From Streptomyces liliiviolaceus (GTDB taxonomy: Bacteria > Actinomycetota > Actinomycetes > Streptomycetales > Streptomycetaceae): a stretch of 64,000 nt of DNA. Shown piece after piece: positions 48,861 through 56,981 of the stretch (positions are counted from its first letter, which is position 1; each line of letters starts with the position of its first letter). Location: NCBI RefSeq assembly GCF_018070025.1, contig NZ_JAGPYQ010000002.1:1550001-1614000 (forward strand), written 5' to 3'. The notes under the pieces were generated by a model. The model searched no databases. It saw only the letters and a program-made list of their open reading frames with translations, and was not told the DNA's origin. The position numbers and the translations under genes are program-made.

Positions 48861-49373
48861 TCAGTTGCTCCTTCGGATACGGCCGGGCATGGCCTGCTCA
48901 AGTCGCTGCTTGGCCTTGCGGCCGTGGTAGTCGACGGTGCTGGCCGACACGCCCAGGTACCAGGCGATGTCGGCGGTGGCACAGCCGCACAGGTACCGAA
49001 GGACCGTGACGTCGAACTGCCGCGACGGCAGGGTGCACAGGGCACGCGCCACGTCGTTGTCCTCGGTCAGTTCGGCTAAGTTGCCCCGGTAGTTCGTCAG
49101 CTTCTCGGAGATGACGGTGCGCCGCAGGATCGCCCACGTCTGCTGGTGGACGTTGCCGTCGGCCAGGAGGTCCGGCCAGTGCGCGAGGATCTCGAAGTAG
49201 GCACGGTGGACGGCGTCTTCGGCGTCCTGCTGATCGTTGAGAATGGCTAGTGCGAACCGGTGGTAGTGCTCGCGGTTCTTCAGATAGAGCGCCTCGAAAT
49301 CCAGCGGGAAGGGCAGCACACCGGTGGCCGTCACCGGGCTTCCACCGACCCCCGCACGGGCATCGTCAGTCAT
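48861..49373 (-). CDS. ECF-like sigma-70 family factor
   Basis: 170 residues from ATG 49373 (GAGG 4 nt upstream). Region 2 is FEALYLKNREHYHRFALAIL, QQDAEDAVHRAYFEILAHWP. Region 4 is ALCTLPSRQFDVTVLRYLCG, ATADIAWYLGVSASTVDYHG, RKAKQRLEQAM. The linker is short and there is no C-terminal extension. SSTVDYHGRKA is more LuxR-like than the usual ECF SVKSRLHRAR, so DNA binding by region 4 may be unusual. It is first of a three-gene unit with the helical protein and the 53-residue peptide. Confidence 0.82.
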   Translation of the reverse strand: MTDDARAGVGGSPVTATGVLPFPLDFEALYLKNREHYHRFALAILNDQQDAEDAVHRAYFEILAHWPDLLADGNVHQQTWAILRRTVISEKLTNYRGNLAELTEDNDVARALCTLPSRQFDVTVLRYLCGCATADIAWYLGVSASTVDYHGRKAKQRLEQAMPGRIRRSN

Positions 49374-50113
49374 GGATCCTCTTCGTTGAGGCAAGATGCG
49401 AACGGCTCCGCGCTACGAGATGCGCATCTGCGGCGCCTTCTGACGTCGCCTATGAAACTCGCCCGAACGGGCGAACACGCATGCGTGGCAGGGCGAACAT
49501 GACAGAGCGGTACTTGAACAATGCACAAATCCGCCGCCTACCCGTTGGTAACGCAGAGTGGCCAGCGACTTCCCCGCGAGCGCCACGAGGTGGTCTACGC
49601 CTCTCCTGGCTCAACTGTGTTGCAGTTCACTCGCGGAACCAGCGAATCCACTCAGGCAGATCCACTCGAACGAGTGAATAAATGCAGTGTTCGCACATGA
49701 AACAGCCTGCATTCGACGCGTCACCATGCCTGACAACGCTGTCGGTTCGCGAACGGCCTGAGCCGCCGGAAGTCCGCGGCGCGCGCACCCTCCGCTCCGC
49801 CCCTTCCACTCGGCCTCCGCCGCCCTCGATGTGACAGTCCGTGCTACGCGCGTCAGTCAGTCCCCCACGCGCACCGCGAGGACGCCCGCAGGGAGCCGGA
49901 CTCGCAACGCGCTCGCCGTCCGGAGAAAAGCCGAAGCAGCACCTGTCCGCTGCGCGGTGGCGCCGGTAACGTGCCGACGGTGCTCGCTTCTGTGCTGCTC
50001 ATGACACCGACCGTCCTGATCCGGTACGGGCGGGCCGCCGTCAACTCCTCAGCGGCCCCCACGCCGAACTCGGCGAGCAGGCCGCGATGAAGCCCCCCAC
50101 TCAAGGAGTCCGC
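49374..50113. other. intergenic region between the sigma-factor operon and the esterase
   Basis: 740 bp between divergent genes. Overlapping short frames exist on both strands, but none has a ribosome site plus consistent bias. 49480-49720 is AT-richer. A short dyad ACTCG-AA-CGAGT (49664-49675) lies there. Regulatory sequences of the sigma operon are expected at 49374-49500. Confidence 0.4.
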
Positions 50114-51388
50114 ATGGCAACACCGCTCAGCCGTCGCACCCTTCTGGCCGCCGGCACGGGCGCCGCCGCCGGGCTGTCCCTGCCCGGCGTCTCCGCGTAC
50201 GCCGACGACCGTGCGATCAGCAGCCTGAGATTCACCCTGAACGCCAAGGTGCTGGACGGCGGTGAACAGGTCACCTCGGTCACCCTGGAGGCCGCCCGGC
50301 TCGGGCCGATCGATCCCGCCAGCCTGACCACCGGCACCTTCACCGTGCACGCCAAGGCCACGAGTCCGATCCCCGTCGCCGACGGCGACGTCATCTTCGG
50401 CGAGTACGACCTCGACCGCACGGTGACCGCGGTACGGCTCGACCGCCGGGGCGACATCGTGCTCGACCTGAGCCATGCCGAGGGCCGGACCGGGGGCGGC
50501 ACTCTCGGATACATCGCCGGCCGGGGCCGCAACGTCATGCTCGACCTCACCTACACCGTCACCCAGCAGGCCCCGTTCGTCCTGCGCGATCACCGACCGA
50601 TCACCATCAAGAGCTTCGTGCAGAACCGTCGGCTGTCGGACCCCGAGGTCGACGCGTTCAGCTCGCACATCTCCGGCTCGGGAATGAAGTACCGGCTGTA
50701 CTCCCCCACCGGCGCCCACGCCTCCCGACGGGGCAGGCGCCCGCTGATCGTCTGGTTGCACGGCGGAGGCGAGGGGGCCTCGCTACCCGACTACTACGAC
50801 AACGAGACCACGCTCCGAGCCAACCGCGGCGCACTGGGCTTCGCCACCCCCGAAGCGCAGCGCATCTTCGACGGGGCCTATGTCCTGGCCCCGCAGAGCA
50901 CCTCCGCCTGGATGCAGGACGGTCCCCGCTTCGCGCCCCTCATCCGCGAGATCATCGGTGACGTCACGCGCGGCAACCGCATCGACCACGACCGGATCTA
51001 CGTCGTCGGCTGCAGCAACGGCGGCTACATGAGTATGAAGATGACCACCGTCTATCCCACTCTGTTCGCCGCGTCCGTGCCGATCTGCGGCGTCGTCGGA
51101 TCCTTCCCGCCCGGCGGCCCGCCGCTGATCCCCGACAGTGAACTGACGAAGATCAGCACCCCCAGCTGGCTCGTCGCCTCCCGCGACGACCTCACCGTGG
51201 ATCCGCAGGCCAACACCGTCCACGCGCACGACCTCATCCCCGACTCGCTCGTGACGCTCTACGACCATGTCGTCTGGGACGGCTACCAGTTCTCCGGCCA
51301 CTGGTCGTGGATCTACGTCGCCCGCAACGACCCCAGCCTCGACGGAACTCACATCTGGCAGTGGATGGCCGCCCAGCAACGGCGCTGA
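50114..51388 (+). CDS. Tat-exported prolyl-oligopeptidase/esterase-like hydrolase
   Basis: 424 residues from ATG 50114 (AAGGAG 5 nt upstream). Twin-arginine signal SRRTLLAAGTGAAAGLSLPG. An N-terminal beta domain (~30-190) precedes an alpha/beta hydrolase domain: LIVWLHGGGEGA (oxyanion), VVGCSNGGYMSMK with nucleophile Ser in GCSNGG, RDDLTVDPQAN with catalytic Asp, and SGHWSWIY with His. This is the layout of Streptomyces prolyl oligopeptidase-family esterases related to feruloyl/acetyl esterases (CE1-like). It is secreted and likely acts on polysaccharide esters or polyesters. It was probably transcribed alone. Confidence 0.85.
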   Translation: MATPLSRRTLLAAGTGAAAGLSLPGVSAYADDRAISSLRFTLNAKVLDGGEQVTSVTLEAARLGPIDPASLTTGTFTVHAKATSPIPVADGDVIFGEYDLDRTVTAVRLDRRGDIVLDLSHAEGRTGGGTLGYIAGRGRNVMLDLTYTVTQQAPFVLRDHRPITIKSFVQNRRLSDPEVDAFSSHISGSGMKYRLYSPTGAHASRRGRRPLIVWLHGGGEGASLPDYYDNETTLRANRGALGFATPEAQRIFDGAYVLAPQSTSAWMQDGPRFAPLIREIIGDVTRGNRIDHDRIYVVGCSNGGYMSMKMTTVYPTLFAASVPICGVVGSFPPGGPPLIPDSELTKISTPSWLVASRDDLTVDPQANTVHAHDLIPDSLVTLYDHVVWDGYQFSGHWSWIYVARNDPSLDGTHIWQWMAAQQRR

Positions 51389-51443
51389 CAGGGGTGCCGC
51401 GTTCAGTGGTGCGCGGCGAGTGGTTCCCGGTCGCGGTCGGCCC

Positions 51444-52226
51444 TCAGGCGGAGGTCAGGACTTCCAGCGCGGCGGCATGCACACCCGGCGCGGCGGCGAG
51501 GTAGCTCCCGGCGGCCAGTTCCCACGGCTTGCCCTCGAAGTCGGTCACGACGCCTCCGGCCTCCTGGACCAGCAGCACACCTGCCGCGTGGGACCGGACG
51601 TTGTCGAACTGCCAGTGCAGATCCATCCGGCCCGCGGCGACCTGGGCGAGCTGATGGGTGACCGGTACGGAAACCCGTACGTACAGGGCGGAGTTCGTCA
51701 TCGCGGCGAAGGCGGAGCCCATCCGCTGCGCCAGTTCGGGGTCGTGACCCGGCTGCGCCTGGCCGGTCCCTGCGAGTGCGCCGTCCAGTGACGTCTTGGC
51801 CGAGACCCGCAGCCGTACGCCGTTGAGGAACGCCCCGCCGTCCTCGGTCGCGGTGAACATCTCGTCGAGGACCGGGAAGTAGACCACCGCCAGCACCGGG
51901 CGGCCGTCACGGACGAGGCTCACGCCGATGTTCCAGTCGGGCATGCCGTGCACGGCGTTGACGTTGCCACCGACCGGGTCGATGAGCCACCACTCCCCCG
52001 TGGCCAGCGGCCCCGAGCCGTGCTCGTCGTTGAGCCAGCCCCCGCTGGGCAGCGCCTCGGTCAGCGCCGGCCGCAACACGTCGACGACAGCCGCGTCATT
52101 GGCCTGGAGGTTCGCGAGCAGTTCGGGGAGAGCGGGCGGACGGGACTCGGTGGAGTAGCGCGTCATCATCCGGGCGCCGGCGGCGCGGACGGCGGCGACG
52201 GTGGCGGCAAGCAGTTCCTGACTCAT
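51444..52226 (-). CDS. inositol monophosphatase-family protein with altered metal site
   Basis: 260 residues from ATG 52226. The fold signature of IMPase/FBPase is clear: WWLIDPVGGNVNAVHGMPDW at 79-98, RAVVYFP-like VLAVVYFPVLDEMFTA, GGAFLNGVRLRVS, and AGVLLVQEAGGVVTDFEGKP. The canonical DPIDGT metal motif reads DPVGGN here, so the second metal-binding Asp is Gly86. The later WDxAAG motif is RSHAAG, lacking its Asp. A subgroup of Streptomyces proteins shares such degeneration, so it may bind rather than hydrolyse a sugar phosphate. Confidence 0.78.
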   Translation of the reverse strand: MSQELLAATVAAVRAAGARMMTRYSTESRPPALPELLANLQANDAAVVDVLRPALTEALPSGGWLNDEHGSGPLATGEWWLIDPVGGNVNAVHGMPDWNIGVSLVRDGRPVLAVVYFPVLDEMFTATEDGGAFLNGVRLRVSAKTSLDGALAGTGQAQPGHDPELAQRMGSAFAAMTNSALYVRVSVPVTHQLAQVAAGRMDLHWQFDNVRSHAAGVLLVQEAGGVVTDFEGKPWELAAGSYLAAAPGVHAAALEVLTSA

Positions 52227-52257
52227 GGACGCTCCTGAAATCGATCGAAAGGGATCT

Positions 52258-52353
52258 ATGTCTTATGTCTTGCTGCGATCTGCGGCCAGGCAAGGGGAGT
52301 TGAATCCGCTGACCGTGCTGGACGCTCTGCTCGAAGAGATCGCAGCCGGCTGA
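52258..52353 (+). CDS. possible 31-residue ORF
   Basis: ATG 52258 with AAGGG 5 nt upstream. The peptide ends NPLTVLDALLEEIAAG. It has a good ribosome site but no recognised family, and may be a remnant of a longer gene's C-terminus. Confidence 0.22.
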   Translation: MSYVLLRSAARQGELNPLTVLDALLEEIAAG

Positions 52354-52962
52354 CTACTCCGCCAACGGCAGGGCCACGGCACCCGGATGAACAGGCACCT
52401 CTGCTTCGTCGAGCATCGCCGCGGCCACGGTCTCCCGGCTCACCTTCGCACCGAGGTCGAGGGGAAGACCGGCCTCCAGGCCGACGGTGCGACGGCCGGG
52501 GCTTTCCGGTCCGTCGGCGAGCATCCCCGCGTGGAAGACGGTGCCCCCGGCCGCGAGAACGGTGTTGTCGGCTTCGACCTTGTCCGCGAGGCGGTCGCCC
52601 AGCACCTTGGCGAGCATTCCCGCCCCCTCTCCCGCCACTGCGGCCGACTCGCCCGTGCCGTAGGCACCGAGCCAGATCACGCGCCGCGGGCCGGCGGCGA
52701 CGACAGCCCGGGCGCCGGCCAGGAGGGTCCCGGCCCGATCCGTACCGAGGGCGGAAAGGACCACGGAATCCCCGTCCACGACGGCGGCGATGCTGGCCGC
52801 GTCGTGCACGTCGGCCGCCACTTTGCGCAGGTTCGGGGAGTCGGGCAGGGCGATCTTCTCGGGGTCACGCGCGATGGCGGTCACGGTGTGACCGCGCCGC
52901 AGCGCCTGTCGGGTGAGGGCGATTCCGGTCTGGCCGGAGGCCGCGAGGACGGTGAGGTTCAT
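52354..52962 (-). CDS. NAD(P)H-binding Rossmann protein (atypical SDR)
   Basis: 202 residues from ATG 52962; the ribosome site is weak, and an in-frame ATG at 52995 would add 11 residues. The start LTVLAASGQTGIALTRQALR is the NAD(P)-binding GxxGxxG-type loop (ASGQTG). AIARDPEKIALPD and GDSVVLSALGTDRAGTLLAG follow, as in NmrA/BVR-B-like atypical SDRs. The function may be oxidoreductase or redox sensor. It is divergent from the SigG-type sigma gene with 198 bp between, so the two could share control. Confidence 0.85.
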   Translation of the reverse strand: MNLTVLAASGQTGIALTRQALRRGHTVTAIARDPEKIALPDSPNLRKVAADVHDAASIAAVVDGDSVVLSALGTDRAGTLLAGARAVVAAGPRRVIWLGAYGTGESAAVAGEGAGMLAKVLGDRLADKVEADNTVLAAGGTVFHAGMLADGPESPGRRTVGLEAGLPLDLGAKVSRETVAAAMLDEAEVPVHPGAVALPLAE

Positions 52963-53160
52963 GTCGAGAACGTTAGGGAGGTCCCCACTTAACATCAAGT
53001 GCACATAACTGAACCGACGATTAACCCAGACGCAATCGAGTGCCGAACACGAGAGGGCGGAGCAGCGCTCGGTCACACCGCCGGCGGACCCTGGTGATGA
53101 GTTTTCACGCCTGGAGCCGTCACACCTACGACGGGTACGACGCGGCGGAAGGATGACGTG

Positions 53161-54159
53161 ATGGGTGCGGACATGCGGCTGGAGGAACTGGACGTGAGCG
53201 GGTTGGGCGAGGTCGACGAGCCGGCGTTCTCGGGGCTGGCGGAGCGGCACCGGCGGGAGCTGCACGTGCACTGCTACCGGATGCTGGGGTCGTTCGAGGA
53301 CGCCGAGGACACCGTGCAGGAGACGTTCCTCCGTGCCTGGCGGCGGCGGGAGACCTTCGAGGGGCGGTCGACGTTCCGGGCCTGGCTGTACCGGATCGCC
53401 ACCAACGCCTGCCTGGACCAGCTCGCCAAGTACCGCCCGGAGCCCGCGACCGGCGGCGAGGTGCCGTGGCTCCAGCCCTACCCGGACCGGCTGTTGGACG
53501 AACTGCCCGCGGCCGGTGCGGGTGAGCCGGAGGCCGTCGCCGTCGCGCGGGAGACGATCGAGCTGGCGTACCTGGTCGCGGTCCAGCACCTCGCGCCGCG
53601 CCCGCGGGCCGTGCTGATCCTGCGGGACGTGCTCGGCTGGCCGGCGAAGGATGTCGCGGAGCACCTCGGGGACTCCGTCAACTCCGTGAACAGCGCGCTG
53701 CAGCGGGCCCGCGCGGGCTTGCGGGAGCATCTGCCCGCCGAGCGGCAGGACTGGACCGGCGGCGAACAGGACGCCGGTACGCGCGAGTTGGTACGCCGCT
53801 ACACCGACGCCAGCGTGGCCACGGACGTCAAGGGCCTCGCCGCGCTGCTGCGCGACGACGTCCGCTGCTCGATGCCCCCCACGCCGGGCCTGTACATCGG
53901 CCGTGACGCGGTGGTGAACGACTGGGTGGAGAGCGGCTTCGAAGGCATGAAGGGCCTGCGCGCCGTCCCCACCTCCGTGAACCGACAGCCCGCCGTCGCC
54001 TTCTACCTCTGGCAGAAACAGGAGGGCGCGTACCTGCCACTGACGATCGACGTCCTCCGCGTCACCGGCGGAACGATCACGGAGATCACCACGTTCCACG
54101 AGGACCGATTCCCAGGCCTGGGGCTGCCGCAACGCCTGCCGGCGGACGGCACGGAGTAG
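53161..54159 (+). CDS. ECF sigma factor of the SigG type with SnoaL-like domain
   Basis: 332 residues from ATG 53161 (AAGGA 7 nt upstream; GTG 53158 also in frame). Region 2 spans ELHVHCYRMLGSFEDAEDTV, QETFLRAWRRR and FRAWLYRIATNACLDQL. Region 4 has QHLAPRPRAVLILRDVLGWP, AKDVAEHLGDSVNSVNSALQ and RARAGL. A C-terminal ~110-residue SnoaL_2-like domain (RYTDASVATDVKGLAALLRD, LYIGRDAVVNDW) takes the place of an anti-sigma factor, as in SigG/SigJ-type ECFs, and may sense a small molecule. Confidence 0.9.
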   Translation: MGADMRLEELDVSGLGEVDEPAFSGLAERHRRELHVHCYRMLGSFEDAEDTVQETFLRAWRRRETFEGRSTFRAWLYRIATNACLDQLAKYRPEPATGGEVPWLQPYPDRLLDELPAAGAGEPEAVAVARETIELAYLVAVQHLAPRPRAVLILRDVLGWPAKDVAEHLGDSVNSVNSALQRARAGLREHLPAERQDWTGGEQDAGTRELVRRYTDASVATDVKGLAALLRDDVRCSMPPTPGLYIGRDAVVNDWVESGFEGMKGLRAVPTSVNRQPAVAFYLWQKQEGAYLPLTIDVLRVTGGTITEITTFHEDRFPGLGLPQRLPADGTE

Positions 54160-54245
54160 CCGCGACGCGGACGCTTGCGGCAACCGCGCCGCCCCTGAGC
54201 CGCAACGTGACCTCGGGGCAGAGCCCGCTCAGTGCGTCCGAGGGC

Positions 54246-55307
54246 TCAGAAGGGGAGGCCTCGCAGGTCCGTGCTCAGGGTGGGGGCAGGCAGTCCGGTC
54301 AGGTCGAAGGTCATGGTGGGCAGTGGCAACGTCCGTGCGCCGCCTGGCTGTTGGGCTGTGACGGGCACGGACAGTCGGCGCCATCCCAGGTCCGTGTAGA
54401 ACGGGACAAGGGCAGGGCGGCAGAGGAGGATCATCGTTTCCGCGTCGGCCGCCCGTGCGTGTTCGACCGCCACGCTGATCAGCGTACGGGCGATGCCCCG
54501 GCCTCTATGGACGGGGTGCACCAGCACACCGCCCAGCCCGGCGGCGCGGCGTGGCGATCCGTCGAAAGTCATGTCCCGCAGCAGCCATCCCGCGGTGGCG
54601 ACCGGTCGGCCTTCGGAGACAGCCGTGAGGGTGTGCTCCTTGTCGGCCCACTCCAGGCCGAGTCCGTTCACCCCGAAGGGGTCGGGCAAGCCGTCGTGGA
54701 GTGCGGCCCGGTCGGTCGGAGAGCCTGGGACCGGCGCATGGATCAGCTGAAGGTTCGTACAACTGCCTTGCGTCACCTGCCTCCTGGACGTGGCCGGGGC
54801 GAACCGGTAGCGCAGGCATTGCAGGCCGCTGGACTCGACAGTGCCGTCCGGCTGGGCGCCCAGGCGGCGTAATACCGCGGTCGAGGCGGTGTTGCCTGGC
54901 AGGACGAACGCGAAGACGGCAGGGAGCGCGAGGCGGCGAAACGCCAGGTCCAGGCACGCGGCGCCCGCCTCGGCGGCGATCCCGCGGCCTTGGGCCCGCG
55001 GATGCACGGCGAAACCTATGTCGACCCCGTGCCGGGCCCGATTGCGCAGTCCCACCCGGCCGAGGAACGCGCCCGTCGCGGCATCCCTGACCGCGAAGTC
55101 GCCGTAACCGTGTCTGCTCCAGTGGGCTACGTGGTCGTCGCACATGGCCCTGGCCGCGTCCCTGCTGTCCGCCCGGCCGGTCGCCAGCCATCGCATGACA
55201 CTGTCCTGGCTGACCACGGCCTCGAAGAGATCGTCGCTGTCCGCGCGGCGGATCGGTTCCAACACGAGCCTCTGGGTGCGCAGAACGGGTCCAGTCGTAC
55301 GGGCCAC
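54246..55307 (-). CDS. tandem GNAT acetyltransferase fusion
   Basis: 353 residues from GTG 55307 (GGAG 7 nt upstream). The N-terminal ~170 residues are a RimJ/RimL-type acetyltransferase: LRTQRLVLEPIRRADSDDLF, IGFAVHPRAQGRGIAAEAGA, VLPGNTASTAVLRRLG. The C-terminal ~180 residues form a second GNAT: HPVHRGRGIARTLISVAVEH with RGRGIA loop, and VPFYTDLGWRRL, similar to the AAC(2')-like group. A Ser/Thr/Gln linker joins them. Both acetyl-CoA loops are intact. Substrates are unknown; protein N-acetylation plus small-molecule acetylation are both possible. Confidence 0.85.
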   Translation of the reverse strand: MARTTGPVLRTQRLVLEPIRRADSDDLFEAVVSQDSVMRWLATGRADSRDAARAMCDDHVAHWSRHGYGDFAVRDAATGAFLGRVGLRNRARHGVDIGFAVHPRAQGRGIAAEAGAACLDLAFRRLALPAVFAFVLPGNTASTAVLRRLGAQPDGTVESSGLQCLRYRFAPATSRRQVTQGSCTNLQLIHAPVPGSPTDRAALHDGLPDPFGVNGLGLEWADKEHTLTAVSEGRPVATAGWLLRDMTFDGSPRRAAGLGGVLVHPVHRGRGIARTLISVAVEHARAADAETMILLCRPALVPFYTDLGWRRLSVPVTAQQPGGARTLPLPTMTFDLTGLPAPTLSTDLRGLPF

Positions 55308-55725
55308 TCAGCAACTCCTCTGTGCTGGGACCGGCCGCCGGGGGGCCGCGCCCGGCGCGACGACGGAGGCGGTCCTGAGGTCGATGGGCACGACATCGCG
55401 GAGGTCGCGCTCTGTGTCGCTCAGTATCGCCTGCCGTGACTCCAGGAGATCAACCGATCCCCGCGGGACTGGGTCTGCGTCTGGATCGCCGAGCAGACCT
55501 TCTACGCTGGGCGTGTCACTCGTTGAGGTGCAGTACGGCCGCGTCATGTGGATCTCTGGCCATCGGTTTGTTTCTGTACATCGTGTTATGGGATGAATCG
55601 GAAGGGCCTCCGGTGACGAGCACGCTGGTGCTGGAAGACCGGTGGGTCCGGAAGCTCGGTCAGTGGTTCTGACGGCGGCTCGTGGTTCTGACATCCCACC
55701 GTGCTCACGCTTCAGGAGTCCTTCC
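55308..55725. other. intergenic region between divergent GNAT and serine hydrolase genes
   Basis: 418 bp. Frames of ~80-150 codons run through it on both strands, but none starts at a good ribosome site and none is recognisable. It includes the upstream regions of both genes. Confidence 0.4.
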
Positions 55726-56898
55726 GTGCGAGTTCCCAGCCTTCCGCAGGTCCGTCTCCCACTTGCCACCCTGCTGGCCGCTGCCTGCCTGGCGGCTCCG
55801 GTACAGGATGCGGCCCGCGCCGCGGACGGTCCCGCGGGTCATGACCGCGCGCTGCGGCAGCAGTTGCAGGATCTGACCACCGCGCCCGACGGACCGCCCG
55901 GAGCGATCGCCGTCCTCAAGCGCGGATCCCGCACCGAGGTCTACCGGGCCGGCGTCGCCGAGACCGGCAGCGACCGTCCGATCAAGGTGACCGACCACAT
56001 GCGCATCGCCAGCACGGCCAAGGCGTACAGCGGTGCCGCCGCCCTCCGCCTCGTCGACAGCGGGGACCTGCGGCTGAACGACACCATCGGCAAGGTGCTC
56101 CCCCGGCTGCCGCACGCATGGCATCGGGTCACGCTGAGACAGTTGCTCAACCACACCAGCGGACTGCCGGACTTCAGCGCGGCCCCCGAGTTCCTGGCCC
56201 TGGTGACCGAGAACCCGCGCCGCCAGTTCAACTCCCGCCGCCTGCTGGACTTCGTGGCCGACGAGCCGTTGGCGTTCCGTCCGGGCTCCCGGTACGCCTA
56301 CTCCAACTCCGACAACATCGCCGTGGCGCTCATGGCGGAGGCGGTGACGGACCGGCGCTACGAGGACCTGCTCGACGAGCTCGTGTACCGCCCGCTGGAA
56401 CTGCGCGGCACCAGCCTGCCGCAGGGCTACCGGATGCCCGAGCCGTACATGCACGGCTACGACGTCACCGCGCAGAATCCGCCCGAGGACGTCAGCGAGG
56501 TGCTGGGCACGTCGGGCGTGTGGGCGTCGGGCGGGATCATCTCGACGCCGAAGGACATGACGGCCTTCATCCGCGCCTACGCCGGTGGAAAGCTGATCTC
56601 CGACCGGACCCGCCGCCAGCAGCTGACCTGGGTGGACGGCGCGTCCGAACCTGCCGGTCCCGGCAAGAACAAGGCCGGTCTCGCCCTCTTCCGGTACACC
56701 ACCCGCTGCGGCGTGGTGTACGGCCACACGGGCAACTTCCCCGGCTACACACAGCTGATCGCGGCCACCCCGGACGGCGAGCGGTCACTGACCGTCTCCC
56801 TCACCACCCAGGTCAACAAGTCGACCAAGCCGGAACTTCTGGAGCGGCTGCGGACCGTCGAGGAGAACTTCGTCTGCGCGCTGCTGCGCAAGCCGTAG
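55726..56898 (+). CDS. secreted serine hydrolase, beta-lactamase class C/DD-peptidase family
   Basis: 390 residues from GTG 55726 (GGAG 7 nt upstream), which puts a signal peptide at the N-terminus (LPLATLLAAACLAAPVQDAARA). The catalytic SxxK is STAK at 96-99. YSNSDN supplies the Tyr-x-Asn motif, and GHTGNFPGYT matches the HxG triad element. LRQLLNHTSGLPDF and VWASGGIISTPKDMTAFIRA are standard family segments. It is most like the Streptomyces R61 D-alanyl-D-alanine carboxypeptidase/EstB-type esterases. Extracellular peptidoglycan or ester hydrolysis is expected. Confidence 0.9.
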   Translation: MRVPSLPQVRLPLATLLAAACLAAPVQDAARAADGPAGHDRALRQQLQDLTTAPDGPPGAIAVLKRGSRTEVYRAGVAETGSDRPIKVTDHMRIASTAKAYSGAAALRLVDSGDLRLNDTIGKVLPRLPHAWHRVTLRQLLNHTSGLPDFSAAPEFLALVTENPRRQFNSRRLLDFVADEPLAFRPGSRYAYSNSDNIAVALMAEAVTDRRYEDLLDELVYRPLELRGTSLPQGYRMPEPYMHGYDVTAQNPPEDVSEVLGTSGVWASGGIISTPKDMTAFIRAYAGGKLISDRTRRQQLTWVDGASEPAGPGKNKAGLALFRYTTRCGVVYGHTGNFPGYTQLIAATPDGERSLTVSLTTQVNKSTKPELLERLRTVEENFVCALLRKP

Positions 56899-56981
56899 GC
56901 ATCTCAGGCACCGCCTTCTCAAGGACCGCCTCCTCATGCACCACCTCCTCAAGGGCCTCCCTCGATCAGGCGCCTCCTCGA

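Noticed and set aside
55436..55672. 78-codon plus-strand frame before the serine hydrolase
   Set aside because: No good start, mixed composition; probably chance.
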